This document shows positions 50,727 to 59,956 of a stretch of DNA of 64,000 nucleotides, piece by piece. The notes beneath the pieces are model-generated. The model was not told where the DNA came from. It worked only from the letters and a program-made list of their open reading frames with translations, and ran no database searches. This DNA comes from Winogradskyella sediminis (GTDB lineage: Bacteria > Bacteroidota > Bacteroidia > Flavobacteriales > Flavobacteriaceae): NCBI RefSeq assembly GCF_003387355.1, contig NZ_QUNH01000001.1, positions 1,374,023 to 1,438,022 of the forward strand, in the 5' to 3' direction. Position numbers and translations under genes: made by a program. Position 1 is the first letter of the stretch, and every line of letters starts with the position of its first letter.

Positions 50727-52144
50727 TGTCAAACGCAAAACATTATATCTGGAGCGCTGTCAATAGATTTGGTGTTCAGATTATCGGGTTTGTGGGTAAT
50801 ATATTGATAGCTAGAAAGTTGTCTCCTGATGACTATGGGTTGGTTGCAATGTTAGCTATTTTCATTGGGATATCATGGAATTTTACGGAAGCTGGATTTG
50901 CGGATTGCCTTATAAGAAAGCAAGATGCAGATAAAAAAGATTATGCTACAATATTTGTACATAATATCTCATTTTCAATATTCTTATACTTAATACTCTA
51001 CTTTACAGCGCCACTAATTTCTGACTTTTACCAAAGAACAGAATTAGTTGATATTACGCGTATTTTGGGGTTGAGTATTATTATTAAAGCTTTGAGTTTA
51101 ACTGAGTTTACCAAGATAAGAAAAAACTTAAAATTTAGTAGACTAGCCATTATTCAGTTAATTAGTAGCCTTGTTTCTGTTATAGTAGCATATGTAATGG
51201 CATTAAATAGCTTTGGGTATTGGGCAATTGTTAGTCAGACGTTATCCATTGCAGTGGTTAACTTAGTATTAATAATAATTTTAAATAAGTGGAAACCTTA
51301 TTTTTATTTTAGTTGGAGCCGTTATAAAACTATGCGTGGTTTTAGTAATAATATGTTATTATCGTATTTTACAAATCAAATAGGTCAAAATATATATTCT
51401 GTATTTATTGGTAAGTTTCAGCCAACAGCAATTTTAGGTTTTTTTAATCAAGGTAGTAAAATTAACAATGTTAGTTTTCAGTCTATAAATGCTGTTGCCT
51501 TAACGACATCTTATCCTATATTGGCGAAAGAAAGGGATAGGAGTATCAGGAAGAAGATGTATGAAAATGTATTGAATTACTTCCTATTTGTACAATTTAC
51601 AGTTAGCTTATTTATAGTTGGTGCTTCTAACGATTTAATAGTGTTACTATTTGGTCAAAAATGGGCTCCAACAGGACCGATCTTAATGCTATTAGTTATT
51701 TCTTTTCTTTTTATTCCATTATCGTCTTTAAATTCTAATATTATTAAAATAGAAAATAATTCACAACTTTATCGGAATCTTACATTTTTAAGAAACGGGT
51801 TAATTCTTTTGTCTTTAATGTTAACGTATAAATTCTCAATTGCGATTATTTTATATGGCTTAATATGTGCTAGATATATTTCTGTTATAATAGATGTGTT
51901 AGTTTGTGGTAAGCATATTGATTTTATGCCAAAAGAACAGGCACGTATTGCGTTAAAGCAAATTGTAGCACCATTTACTTCTTGTATTATTGCAGTTTAT
52001 TTAACCAATTATTTTAATATAACCCTAGCATGGAAAAGCTTGGTTGTTTTTACGCCAATTTATTTTGCTAGCCTTATAGTGTTAAATATGCTAACACGAA
52101 ACAAAACGTTTTTTATGTTTCTCAATAAAATAATAAGAAAATGA
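50726..52144 (+). CDS. Polysaccharide flippase (Wzx/MOP family)
   Basis: 472 aa, 12-14 transmembrane helices. The N-terminus (AVNRFGVQIIGFVGNILIARKLSPDDYGLVAMLAIF) is the typical beginning of the oligosaccharide flippases of the MOP superfamily; FNQGSKINN and later hydrophobic blocks agree. It should carry the lipid-linked repeat unit across the inner membrane before polymerisation. ATGA overlap with the next gene. Confidence 0.9.
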   Translation: MSNAKHYIWSAVNRFGVQIIGFVGNILIARKLSPDDYGLVAMLAIFIGISWNFTEAGFADCLIRKQDADKKDYATIFVHNISFSIFLYLILYFTAPLISDFYQRTELVDITRILGLSIIIKALSLTEFTKIRKNLKFSRLAIIQLISSLVSVIVAYVMALNSFGYWAIVSQTLSIAVVNLVLIIILNKWKPYFYFSWSRYKTMRGFSNNMLLSYFTNQIGQNIYSVFIGKFQPTAILGFFNQGSKINNVSFQSINAVALTTSYPILAKERDRSIRKKMYENVLNYFLFVQFTVSLFIVGASNDLIVLLFGQKWAPTGPILMLLVISFLFIPLSSLNSNIIKIENNSQLYRNLTFLRNGLILLSLMLTYKFSIAIILYGLICARYISVIIDVLVCGKHIDFMPKEQARIALKQIVAPFTSCIIAVYLTNYFNITLAWKSLVVFTPIYFASLIVLNMLTRNKTFFMFLNKIIRK

Positions 52145-52854
52145 GTAGAGCAAGTAAATTAAAGTCTAAGATAGATAACTTTAAGCTGCGTTGGGCGCGT
52201 AGCTCACCTAAAAGATATATAAAGTTTCTTCGTTCTAAAGGAGTTAAAATAGGGGATGATTTATTTGTTACAAACGATGTTAAATCATTATCGATAGATA
52301 TAACAAGACCGTCGTTAATAGAAATAGGTAATAATGTGCGTTTAAATAAAAATTTAACGATTGTTACGCATGATGGAGCTTTCTATGTTTTAAAAAATAA
52401 ATACAAAGAATTTATACCTGCTTCAGGAAGAATTAAAATCGGAAATAATGTTTATTTTGGTCGTAATTGTACAGTCCTAAAAGGAGCTAGTATTGGTGAT
52501 AATTGTATTATTGGATTTGGATCTATTGTGTCTAAAAGTATTCCTGATAATTCAGTTGCTGTAGGTGCCCCAGCTAAAGTTGTTTGTTCAATTGAAGATT
52601 ATTATAAGAAAAGAAAAGAAGAGTCGGTTGAGCAGGCTCTTGATTATGCAAGAAGTATTCAAGAAAGATTTAACAGAAAACCAAGAATTGAGGAGTTTTG
52701 GGAGGAATTTCCACTTTTTATTAATGGAGATGAAGATTGTCCAGAAATACGGATAAAAAAACAATTGGGAGATGCTTATGAGCATTTCAAAAAAAATAAT
52801 AAAGCTGTGTTTAACGGGTTTGATGATTTTTTAAAAGCAGCAGGTATTGAATAA
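52141..52854 (+). CDS. Hexapeptide-repeat acyltransferase with C-terminal extension
   Basis: 237 aa. The central part (about residues 55-150) has left-handed beta-helix turns (LIEIGNNVRLNKNLTIVTHDGAF, IKIGNNVYFGRNCTVLKGASIGDNCIIGFGSIVSKSIPDNSVAVGAPAKVV) with THDGA holding the likely catalytic His. The last 80 residues are helical and highly charged (YYKKRKEESVEQALDYARSI), not part of the acyltransferase fold and of unknown role. Second acyltransferase of the operon. Overlaps the next gene by 8 bp. Confidence 0.88.
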   Translation: MSRASKLKSKIDNFKLRWARSSPKRYIKFLRSKGVKIGDDLFVTNDVKSLSIDITRPSLIEIGNNVRLNKNLTIVTHDGAFYVLKNKYKEFIPASGRIKIGNNVYFGRNCTVLKGASIGDNCIIGFGSIVSKSIPDNSVAVGAPAKVVCSIEDYYKKRKEESVEQALDYARSIQERFNRKPRIEEFWEEFPLFINGDEDCPEIRIKKQLGDAYEHFKKNNKAVFNGFDDFLKAAGIE

Positions 52855-53980
52855 GAAAATTGTCATACTACATCCGGCATTTTGGAAACAAGCTATGGGA
52901 GGAGCTGAGATACAAATCAAGTATTTGGTCGATTTTCTATTAAAAAAAAACGTACAAGTTCATTATGTGTATGAAGATAAGGGTACTGCAATAGGTACTG
53001 TTATGCATGAAAATCTAATTTTACACCCACTATCAAGAATTAAATTATCTAAACGTTTTGGAAATCGTTGGTTTTTATATCGAAATAAGATTAATTATAT
53101 CTTGAATGAGGTTCAGCCAGATGGTATTTATACAAGGTTTTTCTCCTCATGGAGTGGATTTGCATCTGAGTATGCGTTAAAGAATAACATTCCTCATATT
53201 TGGGCTATAGCATCTGATAATGATTTAAAAGTATTAGAGAGGTCAATAAGTCTAATTAAGCCCTTAGATATTATTGAAAATAGATATGTAAAAAGAGCGT
53301 TTAAACTAGCCACAGTTATTATTGTGCAAAATATATGGCAAGAAGCTGAATTACAACAAAAACATAATCGCAAAGGTTTATTTTTAAAACAAGCGGCTCC
53401 TTATGATAATCAGAGTATAGTCGTTAAAAGTGAAACAGTTTTAAAAATTGTTTGGATTGCGAATATGAAGAGCTTAAAAAGACCAGATCTATTTGTAAAT
53501 TTAGTAAAACATTTTAGAGAATTTAAGGAGGTTAAATTTGAAATGATAGGGCGGATGATGCCAAAATATAATAATATAATAAAGCAAGAAGAGGAAAATA
53601 ACGCTATGTTCGAGTATTTAGGTGAACTATCCAATACAGAAGTTAATAAGGTGTTGTTGGGTGCAGATATCTTAATTAATACAAGTGATTATGAGGGATT
53701 TTCAAATACGTTTATACAAGCCTGGTTAAGAAAGAATATTGTAATGAGTATGAACTCCAACCCGGATGATATTTTAACGACTTATGAGGTTGGGTTTTTA
53801 TGTCCAACAATCGATCAAATGATTCAAAAAATAACATTTTTGAAAAAGAATAAAGACGTTTTGAGAACAATGCAAAGTAGAGCTATGGAGTATGTTCTTG
53901 AAGAACATAATCTAGAGAACAATTTAAATATAATTGCGAACCTATTAAAAATAGAGGAAAATGGATCTACATTGGTTTGA
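52847..53980 (+). CDS. Glycosyltransferase, GT4-like
   Basis: 377 aa, GT-B fold. N-terminal domain begins KKIVILHPAFWKQAMGGAEIQI; donor domain with VWIANMKSLKRPDL and DYEGFSNTFIQAWLRK, which carries the E-x7-type nucleotide-sugar motif of family 4. It starts with TTG inside the upstream gene; no ATG precedes the conserved strand. Sugar specificity not visible. Confidence 0.87.
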   Translation: MNKKIVILHPAFWKQAMGGAEIQIKYLVDFLLKKNVQVHYVYEDKGTAIGTVMHENLILHPLSRIKLSKRFGNRWFLYRNKINYILNEVQPDGIYTRFFSSWSGFASEYALKNNIPHIWAIASDNDLKVLERSISLIKPLDIIENRYVKRAFKLATVIIVQNIWQEAELQQKHNRKGLFLKQAAPYDNQSIVVKSETVLKIVWIANMKSLKRPDLFVNLVKHFREFKEVKFEMIGRMMPKYNNIIKQEEENNAMFEYLGELSNTEVNKVLLGADILINTSDYEGFSNTFIQAWLRKNIVMSMNSNPDDILTTYEVGFLCPTIDQMIQKITFLKKNKDVLRTMQSRAMEYVLEEHNLENNLNIIANLLKIEENGSTLV

Positions 53981-55106
53981 ATCAAAACAGTTAGATAGAG
54001 TTACTAACTACTCTACTGAAATCGAAATATTAAAAGCAGGAAATCGAAGGCAGGTGAATGTACAGTACTATTGTACGTTCGCTAAAACAAAAAAATATTT
54101 TGGGTTAAAGAAGAATATACAATACCTTGGTGTTTTTAAGAATAAATATATTAAAGCTATTGAGTTTAGACTCTTAATTTTATATAAATCGCTTTTACTT
54201 GTGTTAAACTATAATGATAATGTTATTATGGTTAACCAAGATTTAATTAAAAATGTTTTACCTTCTGTTTTATTGAATAAACTGTTTAATAAAAATAACA
54301 AGTTTATCGTTGATATTCGTACCACTCCTACTAACCCAGAAACCTTTGATAAGGATATGGCTCTATTTCATAGTAAATTTAAAGTAGCAGTTAAATATTT
54401 TGATGGTCTAAGTTTTATTACACCATTTATGGAGCGTTATGTAATGCAAAAGTATCAGTCTAAATTGCCAACCGTGAATTGGAGTTCTGGTGCAGATATT
54501 AATTTGTTTAACGCTAAAGAATATACGAAATCAGAGATAAATTCGGTTTTTAAGGTGTTTTATCATGGAGGTATATCAGTATCTAGAGGAAATTTATCCT
54601 TAATAAAAGCATGTGAAGATCTGGTAAAAAAGGGCTATGCTATTGAGCTCACTTTAGTTGGTATTTGTGTAGATAGAGAAATTGAATCCTATATAAATAG
54701 TAATAATCTTGAAGATTGGTGTAAATTATTGAAGCCAGTACCGTTAGAAGACATACCCCAATATATAATGGATTGTGATTTGCCTGTACTCCCTTTTCCT
54801 AATTTTATGGCCTGGCGTGTGTCTAGCCCAATAAAATTGATGGAGTATTTAGCCATGGGAAAAAAAGCATTAGCCCCCAATATAGAGGCCTTTACCGACG
54901 TGTTTGAAAAAGATTCAGATCTTATTTTTTTATATGATGCGACGCGAGATAATCAGATAGAGGAAATAAGTAAAAACATAGCTCAAATTATAGATCAGAA
55001 CTTGTTAAAAGAACATAAACCTCAAAATGCTATTGACTTTGTAAGTGCTAATTACACTTGGGATAAACAGGCAAATAATTTATTTGACTTTTGTGAAACA
55101 CTATGA
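53961..55106 (+). CDS. Glycosyltransferase, GT4-like, divergent
   Basis: 381 aa. The N-terminal part is divergent; the C-terminal donor domain is recognisable (VFYHGGISVSRGNLSL, LVGICVD, SSPIKLMEYLAMGKKALAP with the conserved Glu-helix). Overlaps its upstream neighbour by 20 bp and the next gene by 4 bp (ATGA). Sugar unknown. Confidence 0.82.
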   Translation: MDLHWFESKQLDRVTNYSTEIEILKAGNRRQVNVQYYCTFAKTKKYFGLKKNIQYLGVFKNKYIKAIEFRLLILYKSLLLVLNYNDNVIMVNQDLIKNVLPSVLLNKLFNKNNKFIVDIRTTPTNPETFDKDMALFHSKFKVAVKYFDGLSFITPFMERYVMQKYQSKLPTVNWSSGADINLFNAKEYTKSEINSVFKVFYHGGISVSRGNLSLIKACEDLVKKGYAIELTLVGICVDREIESYINSNNLEDWCKLLKPVPLEDIPQYIMDCDLPVLPFPNFMAWRVSSPIKLMEYLAMGKKALAPNIEAFTDVFEKDSDLIFLYDATRDNQIEEISKNIAQIIDQNLLKEHKPQNAIDFVSANYTWDKQANNLFDFCETL

Positions 55107-56392
55107 ATTCCATTAAATTAAAACTATTATTTTTAATGATATTCTTGGTTTTTACTCAAGGGTTGTGGGAGAGAGTTTTCTTTTTTTCGTCATTAATTCA
55201 ATATACAATTGATGGTGCAATAGTAATTTTTATTATATTTCAATTTAAGTTTAATCGTAATGTTCCAGGATCTAAGGTGTTCCTGTTTTTATGTTTAATT
55301 TTCTTTTCTGTAAGTGTATTGAATAACAGTTCTATAATTAGGGCATTGTTTTATATGAGATTTCTTCTTTATACTTATGTAATATATAATCAATTGTTTT
55401 CAGTAATTATACCTCCTAAAACTTGGATGAAAATATTACGTTTTCTAGGTTTAATGGTTCTTATACAAGGGGGAGGAGCTTTTTTTAATATTTTTATTTT
55501 AGGAGAAAGAATTGAAGGTTATGTCGGTTTAATGTCTAGTTTAGGAGGTACTACAGCTACAGTATTTCCATTGTTAATTTCAACCCTGGTACTAATTTAT
55601 TATCTCTTTTCTCCTAAACTATCGACTAAGGCACTTATCATGTTGAGTCTATTCTTGTTTAGTGGTTTTTTAGTAGGGTATTCTAGTGGTAAAAGAGGAA
55701 TTTATTTTATAATCCCCATTATTTTAACAGTAACCCTAATAATGGCACTACCAAAATTAAAGAAAACAGGCTATTTTAATAGGAAAATTTCAGGTTTAGC
55801 ATTGGCAGGATCGCTTATTTTTCCTTTGATGATTTTTGGTATTATGAATTCTAAAGGGCTTAACTACACCTTGTCTGGTAATGAATCTGCTTCAGAGGTT
55901 ATCTCTAGATCCATTACGTATGCAGATGGTTATGAAAATGCTACAGATCAATACGGTAATACTACAGGCCGTTCAAATACAACTTTACGTATTTTAGAAA
56001 ACACATTGTCAGATCCACTATTATTTTTTATAGGTTATGGATTTGGAGCTACAAAAGAGGAAGCTACGTTAAAAAGTCTAGGGTTTGTATACGGTATTGT
56101 GGGCTTTACAAGAGACCTTATTTCTGGAGGCGTTTTCCTTAGTCTGCTAACCATAGTTATATTAGGCAGAGTTATCTATGTTAATAAATCTATAAAAACA
56201 GACGTGACGACAATAGTACGTCGAGCAATTTTAATAATATTTTTATATATACATCTATTTTATTCATCAGATTTTACCGTGAGTATAAAAATTAATCTAA
56301 TTGTTATAATTATAATGGCCTTATTAAATAGTCCTGTCCATCATATGATCTTAATAGATTTACTTAAAACGAGAAAGTTTATAAAACAATGA
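55103..56392 (+). CDS. O-antigen/exopolysaccharide polymerase-like membrane protein (Wzy)
   Basis: 429 aa, about 10-12 transmembrane helices with a long periplasmic loop near residues 255-310 (NSKGLNYTLSGNESASEVISRSITYADGYENATDQ), as in O-antigen ligase/polymerase-type proteins. The conserved loop with Arg (NTTLRILENTL) and GYGFGATKEEA agree. Together with the flippase it points to the Wzx/Wzy-dependent route. ATGA overlap with the next gene. Confidence 0.8.
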   Translation: MNSIKLKLLFLMIFLVFTQGLWERVFFFSSLIQYTIDGAIVIFIIFQFKFNRNVPGSKVFLFLCLIFFSVSVLNNSSIIRALFYMRFLLYTYVIYNQLFSVIIPPKTWMKILRFLGLMVLIQGGGAFFNIFILGERIEGYVGLMSSLGGTTATVFPLLISTLVLIYYLFSPKLSTKALIMLSLFLFSGFLVGYSSGKRGIYFIIPIILTVTLIMALPKLKKTGYFNRKISGLALAGSLIFPLMIFGIMNSKGLNYTLSGNESASEVISRSITYADGYENATDQYGNTTGRSNTTLRILENTLSDPLLFFIGYGFGATKEEATLKSLGFVYGIVGFTRDLISGGVFLSLLTIVILGRVIYVNKSIKTDVTTIVRRAILIIFLYIHLFYSSDFTVSIKINLIVIIIMALLNSPVHHMILIDLLKTRKFIKQ

Positions 56393-57321
56393 AAATGAGG
56401 CGGTTAATTTCTTTAATATTAAAAGAGACGGTGGGGTTTCTTTTTTTGAGATTAGGAGGGGTCTATTTCTTAAAATACAAATTGAGGGATCAACCGTATT
56501 TGATTGTTTTAAATTATCACAATTTTTCAGAATACAATAATTATAGGTTAAAACGTGGTAAAACTTTAAAATCGGGCTATGGTTCTAATTTTAATAAACA
56601 AATTAGGTTTTTAAACAAGCATTTTCAGTTTAGCTACCCAAATGAGTTTTTTGGAGACAAAACAACAAGCGGAATACATATATTAATAACATTTGATGAT
56701 GGTTATAAAGATAATTATGATATTGCATTTCCTATTCTAAAACAACACAATGCAAAAGTAATATTCTTTATTGTAACTAATATTATTGGGACAAATGATT
56801 GGTTAACTCACGATAAGCTAAGGTTCTTAGTGGAAAAAAAATATAAAAGTGAAAATGAAGTAGAAACCTGTCTAAAAAAAATGAATCAAGGACATTCTAT
56901 TGCGACTTGGATAAAACAAAATGAGAATTTAATAGCAATTCCAGAACAACGTTTAATGATGAATTGGAAAGAGGTAGAAGAAATAGATAAGGAAGGGTTC
57001 AAAATAGCACCGCACACCCACCAACATTCTATATTATCTTTTTTAGATTACACAAAGCAAGAAGGTGAAATTCAGACTTCTATAAAAACTTTGGAAAGTA
57101 AATTGAAAAAAATATGTAACTATTTCGCATACCCTAATGGGCTATATAATGCCGATTCTTTGAATGTTTTAAATAAGAGTGCAATTCAGTATGGCTTTAC
57201 AACACAACCTGGTTTTAATTCAAAAGAAAATGCACCTCTACAATTGAAACGAATAGGGGTAAATGCATCGGATAGCATAGGTGTATTGCTTTTAAAACTG
57301 TATTTAAATAGAAAAAAATGA
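56389..57321 (+). CDS. Polysaccharide deacetylase family protein (CE4-like)
   Basis: 310 aa. NodB-like fold: ITFDDGYKDNYDIAFPIL (the TFDDG motif with metal Asp) at about residues 104-121, HTHQHSILS (His motif) near 212, and FAYPNGLYNADS near 248. It may remove an N-acetyl group from a sugar of the polysaccharide. N-terminal hydrophobic patch (LILKETVGFLFLRLGGVYF) may dock it at the membrane. Overlaps the next gene by 4 bp. Confidence 0.87.
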   Translation: MKMRRLISLILKETVGFLFLRLGGVYFLKYKLRDQPYLIVLNYHNFSEYNNYRLKRGKTLKSGYGSNFNKQIRFLNKHFQFSYPNEFFGDKTTSGIHILITFDDGYKDNYDIAFPILKQHNAKVIFFIVTNIIGTNDWLTHDKLRFLVEKKYKSENEVETCLKKMNQGHSIATWIKQNENLIAIPEQRLMMNWKEVEEIDKEGFKIAPHTHQHSILSFLDYTKQEGEIQTSIKTLESKLKKICNYFAYPNGLYNADSLNVLNKSAIQYGFTTQPGFNSKENAPLQLKRIGVNASDSIGVLLLKLYLNRKK

Positions 57322-57935
57322 AGATAAAAGGCTTTATTGATCAATATGGATGGTCAGCAGTACCTAGACTTTTTAAAGCAGTACTTCGTAAATTTGGGAT
57401 TATAATAGAAACTTTTTTTTTATTAAAGTACAAATTAAATGAACTAGATATAACGCATAAGTTTAATAAGTACAATTACTCAGATGTTAGAGAGCTCACT
57501 GAGAAAGACATTTCGAAGATTAAATTTGTGAGTTCTGAAAAACTAGAAATTTATAAAAATAGATTTCACAGTGGGGATTATTCATGCTATGCTATTATTA
57601 AAAATAAAGAAATACAGTATTTAACATGGATTTCATGGAAAGATATGAACTACCCAACTATTTTTGAAAGGAAAGAAGACTTAAACCCTGATGAAGCACT
57701 GTTAGAAGATTCATTTTGTAGTCCACAGCACAGGGGGAGAGGTTATCATTCTATGATGAATATCTTTAGATTGAAAAAAATATTAGACCAGCAGAAATCA
57801 GAGGTGTTAGTTTTGGTGTTAAAAGAAAATAAACCAGCGCTTAAAGTGCAACTTAAAAGTGGATTTTATTTCGACTCTAGAATAAAGTTTATAAAAATTG
57901 GGAAATGGATTAAAATATTTCAACAAAAAATATAA
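57318..57935 (+). CDS. GNAT-fold acetyltransferase-like protein
   Basis: 205 aa. Acetyl-CoA loop in FCSPQHRGRGYHSMMNIFRL (Q/R-x-x-G-x-G/A), preceded by a beta-strand ALLEDSF and followed by VLVLVLKENKPALKVQLKSGF, the classic GNAT end. N-terminal 60 residues are extra. It sits between a deacetylase and a FemAB-like gene; together these suggest that a freed amino group is re-acylated. Ends with a TAA overlapping the next ATG. Confidence 0.78.
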   Translation: MKIKGFIDQYGWSAVPRLFKAVLRKFGIIIETFFLLKYKLNELDITHKFNKYNYSDVRELTEKDISKIKFVSSEKLEIYKNRFHSGDYSCYAIIKNKEIQYLTWISWKDMNYPTIFERKEDLNPDEALLEDSFCSPQHRGRGYHSMMNIFRLKKILDQQKSEVLVLVLKENKPALKVQLKSGFYFDSRIKFIKIGKWIKIFQQKI

Positions 57936-58912
57936 TGATAGAAATTAAAGATGCAGACGTTTTTTTTGAGATTCAGAAAAAAATAAAGAAAATTCCTTTT
58001 ACCCAATCAAAAGGATGGTACAAGTATACATTGCATAAAAACAACGATATTTGCTTTTATGTTGATAATGATACTAATGTGAATATTGCCCTATGGGGAA
58101 GGTCACAAAAAATACCATTCACAAATAAAAAACTTCTCCTAATTAGTGGTGAAGCAATATCACAAAATGTAGATGAGAAAAAGGTTATAAATTTTTATGA
58201 AAATTTGAGTAAAACAGATTATCAAGGTATTGAGTTAAATAGCGATAATGAGTATGATATAGAATTTGAAATAGGGTTAAGAAGAGCAGGTTTTGTTAGG
58301 CCTATTGGTGGGTTTACATGTCCTTTAACAATTAATTTTCAAATTCAAGATGATTTCAACTTTAACAGAAATTGGAAAAGAAATGTAAAAAAATCGGTGG
58401 TATCAGAGTTAAGGTTTGAGGAAGTTATGACGATAACAGATGAAATTATTAAAACTATAATTCTGATGTTCAGGGAAATGGCAGATTTAAAAAACTTGAG
58501 TTATCAATTAGAAGAAGATAGCTTAGCAAGGCTTTTGAATAGTACTGATATGAGATTGTTTGTGGTATATGATAAGCAAGACCAACCTGTTGCGGCAAGA
58601 ATAATACATGACAATAAGCCTTATGCGTCAGATGTTTATGCAGCAAATTCATTAGAGGCACGAGGAAATGGGGCAACCTATTTTATAATGCAAAAAATAT
58701 TTGAACAATTAAAAGACGAAAGTTTTCAAGAATTTGATTTTGGTAGGATTCCTCCAAGTAATCATGCTACAGATAGTGTCTATATATTTAAAAATGCATC
58801 TAGAGGAAAAAAAATACAATACAATGGGGAGTGGAGTTTTTATAAAAGTAAGTGGTTAGAATTCTTTATGTTTTTATACAAAAATTTCAAATTGAAAAAA
58901 CAACGTTATTAA
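57935..58912 (+). CDS. FemAB/GNAT-like acyltransferase
   Basis: 325 aa, two GNAT-like halves as in FemA/B/X peptidyl- or acyl-transferases. Seen: NRNWKRNVKKSV (the entry of the second domain), LARLLNSTDMRLFVVYDKQDQPVAARIIHD, ARGNGATYFIMQKIFEQL and FDFGRIPPSNHATDSVYIFK near the end. Enzymes of this kind attach an amino acid or acyl group to an amine, often on surface polymers. Substrate not visible. Confidence 0.78.
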   Translation: MIEIKDADVFFEIQKKIKKIPFTQSKGWYKYTLHKNNDICFYVDNDTNVNIALWGRSQKIPFTNKKLLLISGEAISQNVDEKKVINFYENLSKTDYQGIELNSDNEYDIEFEIGLRRAGFVRPIGGFTCPLTINFQIQDDFNFNRNWKRNVKKSVVSELRFEEVMTITDEIIKTIILMFREMADLKNLSYQLEEDSLARLLNSTDMRLFVVYDKQDQPVAARIIHDNKPYASDVYAANSLEARGNGATYFIMQKIFEQLKDESFQEFDFGRIPPSNHATDSVYIFKNASRGKKIQYNGEWSFYKSKWLEFFMFLYKNFKLKKQRY

Positions 58913-59956
58913 ATGAAAATTCTAATAAATACTCCTGATACATCAATCTTAGGTGGAGTTGCGAATCATTACAAGGGATTAAAACCCTACTGGTCGCATC
59001 ATGTGAGATACAATTTTATAGGAGGTCGTAAAGGTTTACCAGGGCCAATATGGCTGATTTTCGATTATGTGAAATTTATATTTTTATGTGCTTTTGGTAA
59101 ATATGATGTAATATTATTAAATCCTTCATTAGGTAAAACGGCAATTAAAAGGGATGCGTTATTTTTAAAAATTGCTATATTTTTTAAAATTAAAACAGTA
59201 GTTTTTTTTCATGGTTGGTCAAAAAATATGGTTAATGAATTAAACAAAAACTCATCTAAATTTACTGAAATATTTAATAAGGCAGATAAATTAATTGTTT
59301 TAGCTAAAGCATTTAAAAATGATTTAATAAACTGGGGAATTACAAAACCAATCTATCAAACCACAACTAAAGTAAATGATGAATTGCTAAGTGGATTTGA
59401 TTTTAATACTAAGTCATGGGATCCTAATATTCTTTTTCTTACTCGGGTTGAAACTTATAAAGGAATATTTACGACTTTAGATGCTTTTTTAGAAGCTAAG
59501 TCAAAGTTTCCAAGCGCAACTTTAACTGTTGCAGGTAACGGTTCTAAATTGGCTTTAGCAAAAAAGTTTGTAACAGATAACAAAGTTCAAGGGGTGAAAT
59601 TTCTAGGTAATATTTCAGGAAAAGAATTAGTTGAGACATTTTCAAAAGCATCAGTATATATCCTTCCTTCTCATGGAGAGGGTATGCCCACCTCTGTTCT
59701 TGAGGCAATGGCATTTGGGTTGCCTATTATTTCAAGACCTGTTGGAGGGTTGGTTGATTTTTTTGAAGAGGATAAAATGGGGTATCTGATTAATAGTCTT
59801 AATCCTGAGGATTATGCTGAGAGAATTTTAGAGTTATTTCAAGACAAAGAAAAAACAAAAAAAATAGGACGCTATAACTATGAGTATGCTAATGAATATT
59901 TTATGGCATCAAAAGTAGTACTAAACATTGAAAATATATTACAAGATGAAAAATAA
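58913..59956 (+). CDS. Glycosyltransferase family 4
   Basis: 347 aa, clear GT4: ILGGVANHYKGL near the N-terminus, ILFLTRVETYKGIFTTLDAF, VAGNGSKL and the donor-site GEGMPTSVLEAMAFGLPIISRPVGG. It begins directly after the FemAB stop (TAA-ATG). The 3' end overlaps the sulfotransferase gene by 11 bp. Confidence 0.92.
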   Translation: MKILINTPDTSILGGVANHYKGLKPYWSHHVRYNFIGGRKGLPGPIWLIFDYVKFIFLCAFGKYDVILLNPSLGKTAIKRDALFLKIAIFFKIKTVVFFHGWSKNMVNELNKNSSKFTEIFNKADKLIVLAKAFKNDLINWGITKPIYQTTTKVNDELLSGFDFNTKSWDPNILFLTRVETYKGIFTTLDAFLEAKSKFPSATLTVAGNGSKLALAKKFVTDNKVQGVKFLGNISGKELVETFSKASVYILPSHGEGMPTSVLEAMAFGLPIISRPVGGLVDFFEEDKMGYLINSLNPEDYAERILELFQDKEKTKKIGRYNYEYANEYFMASKVVLNIENILQDEK

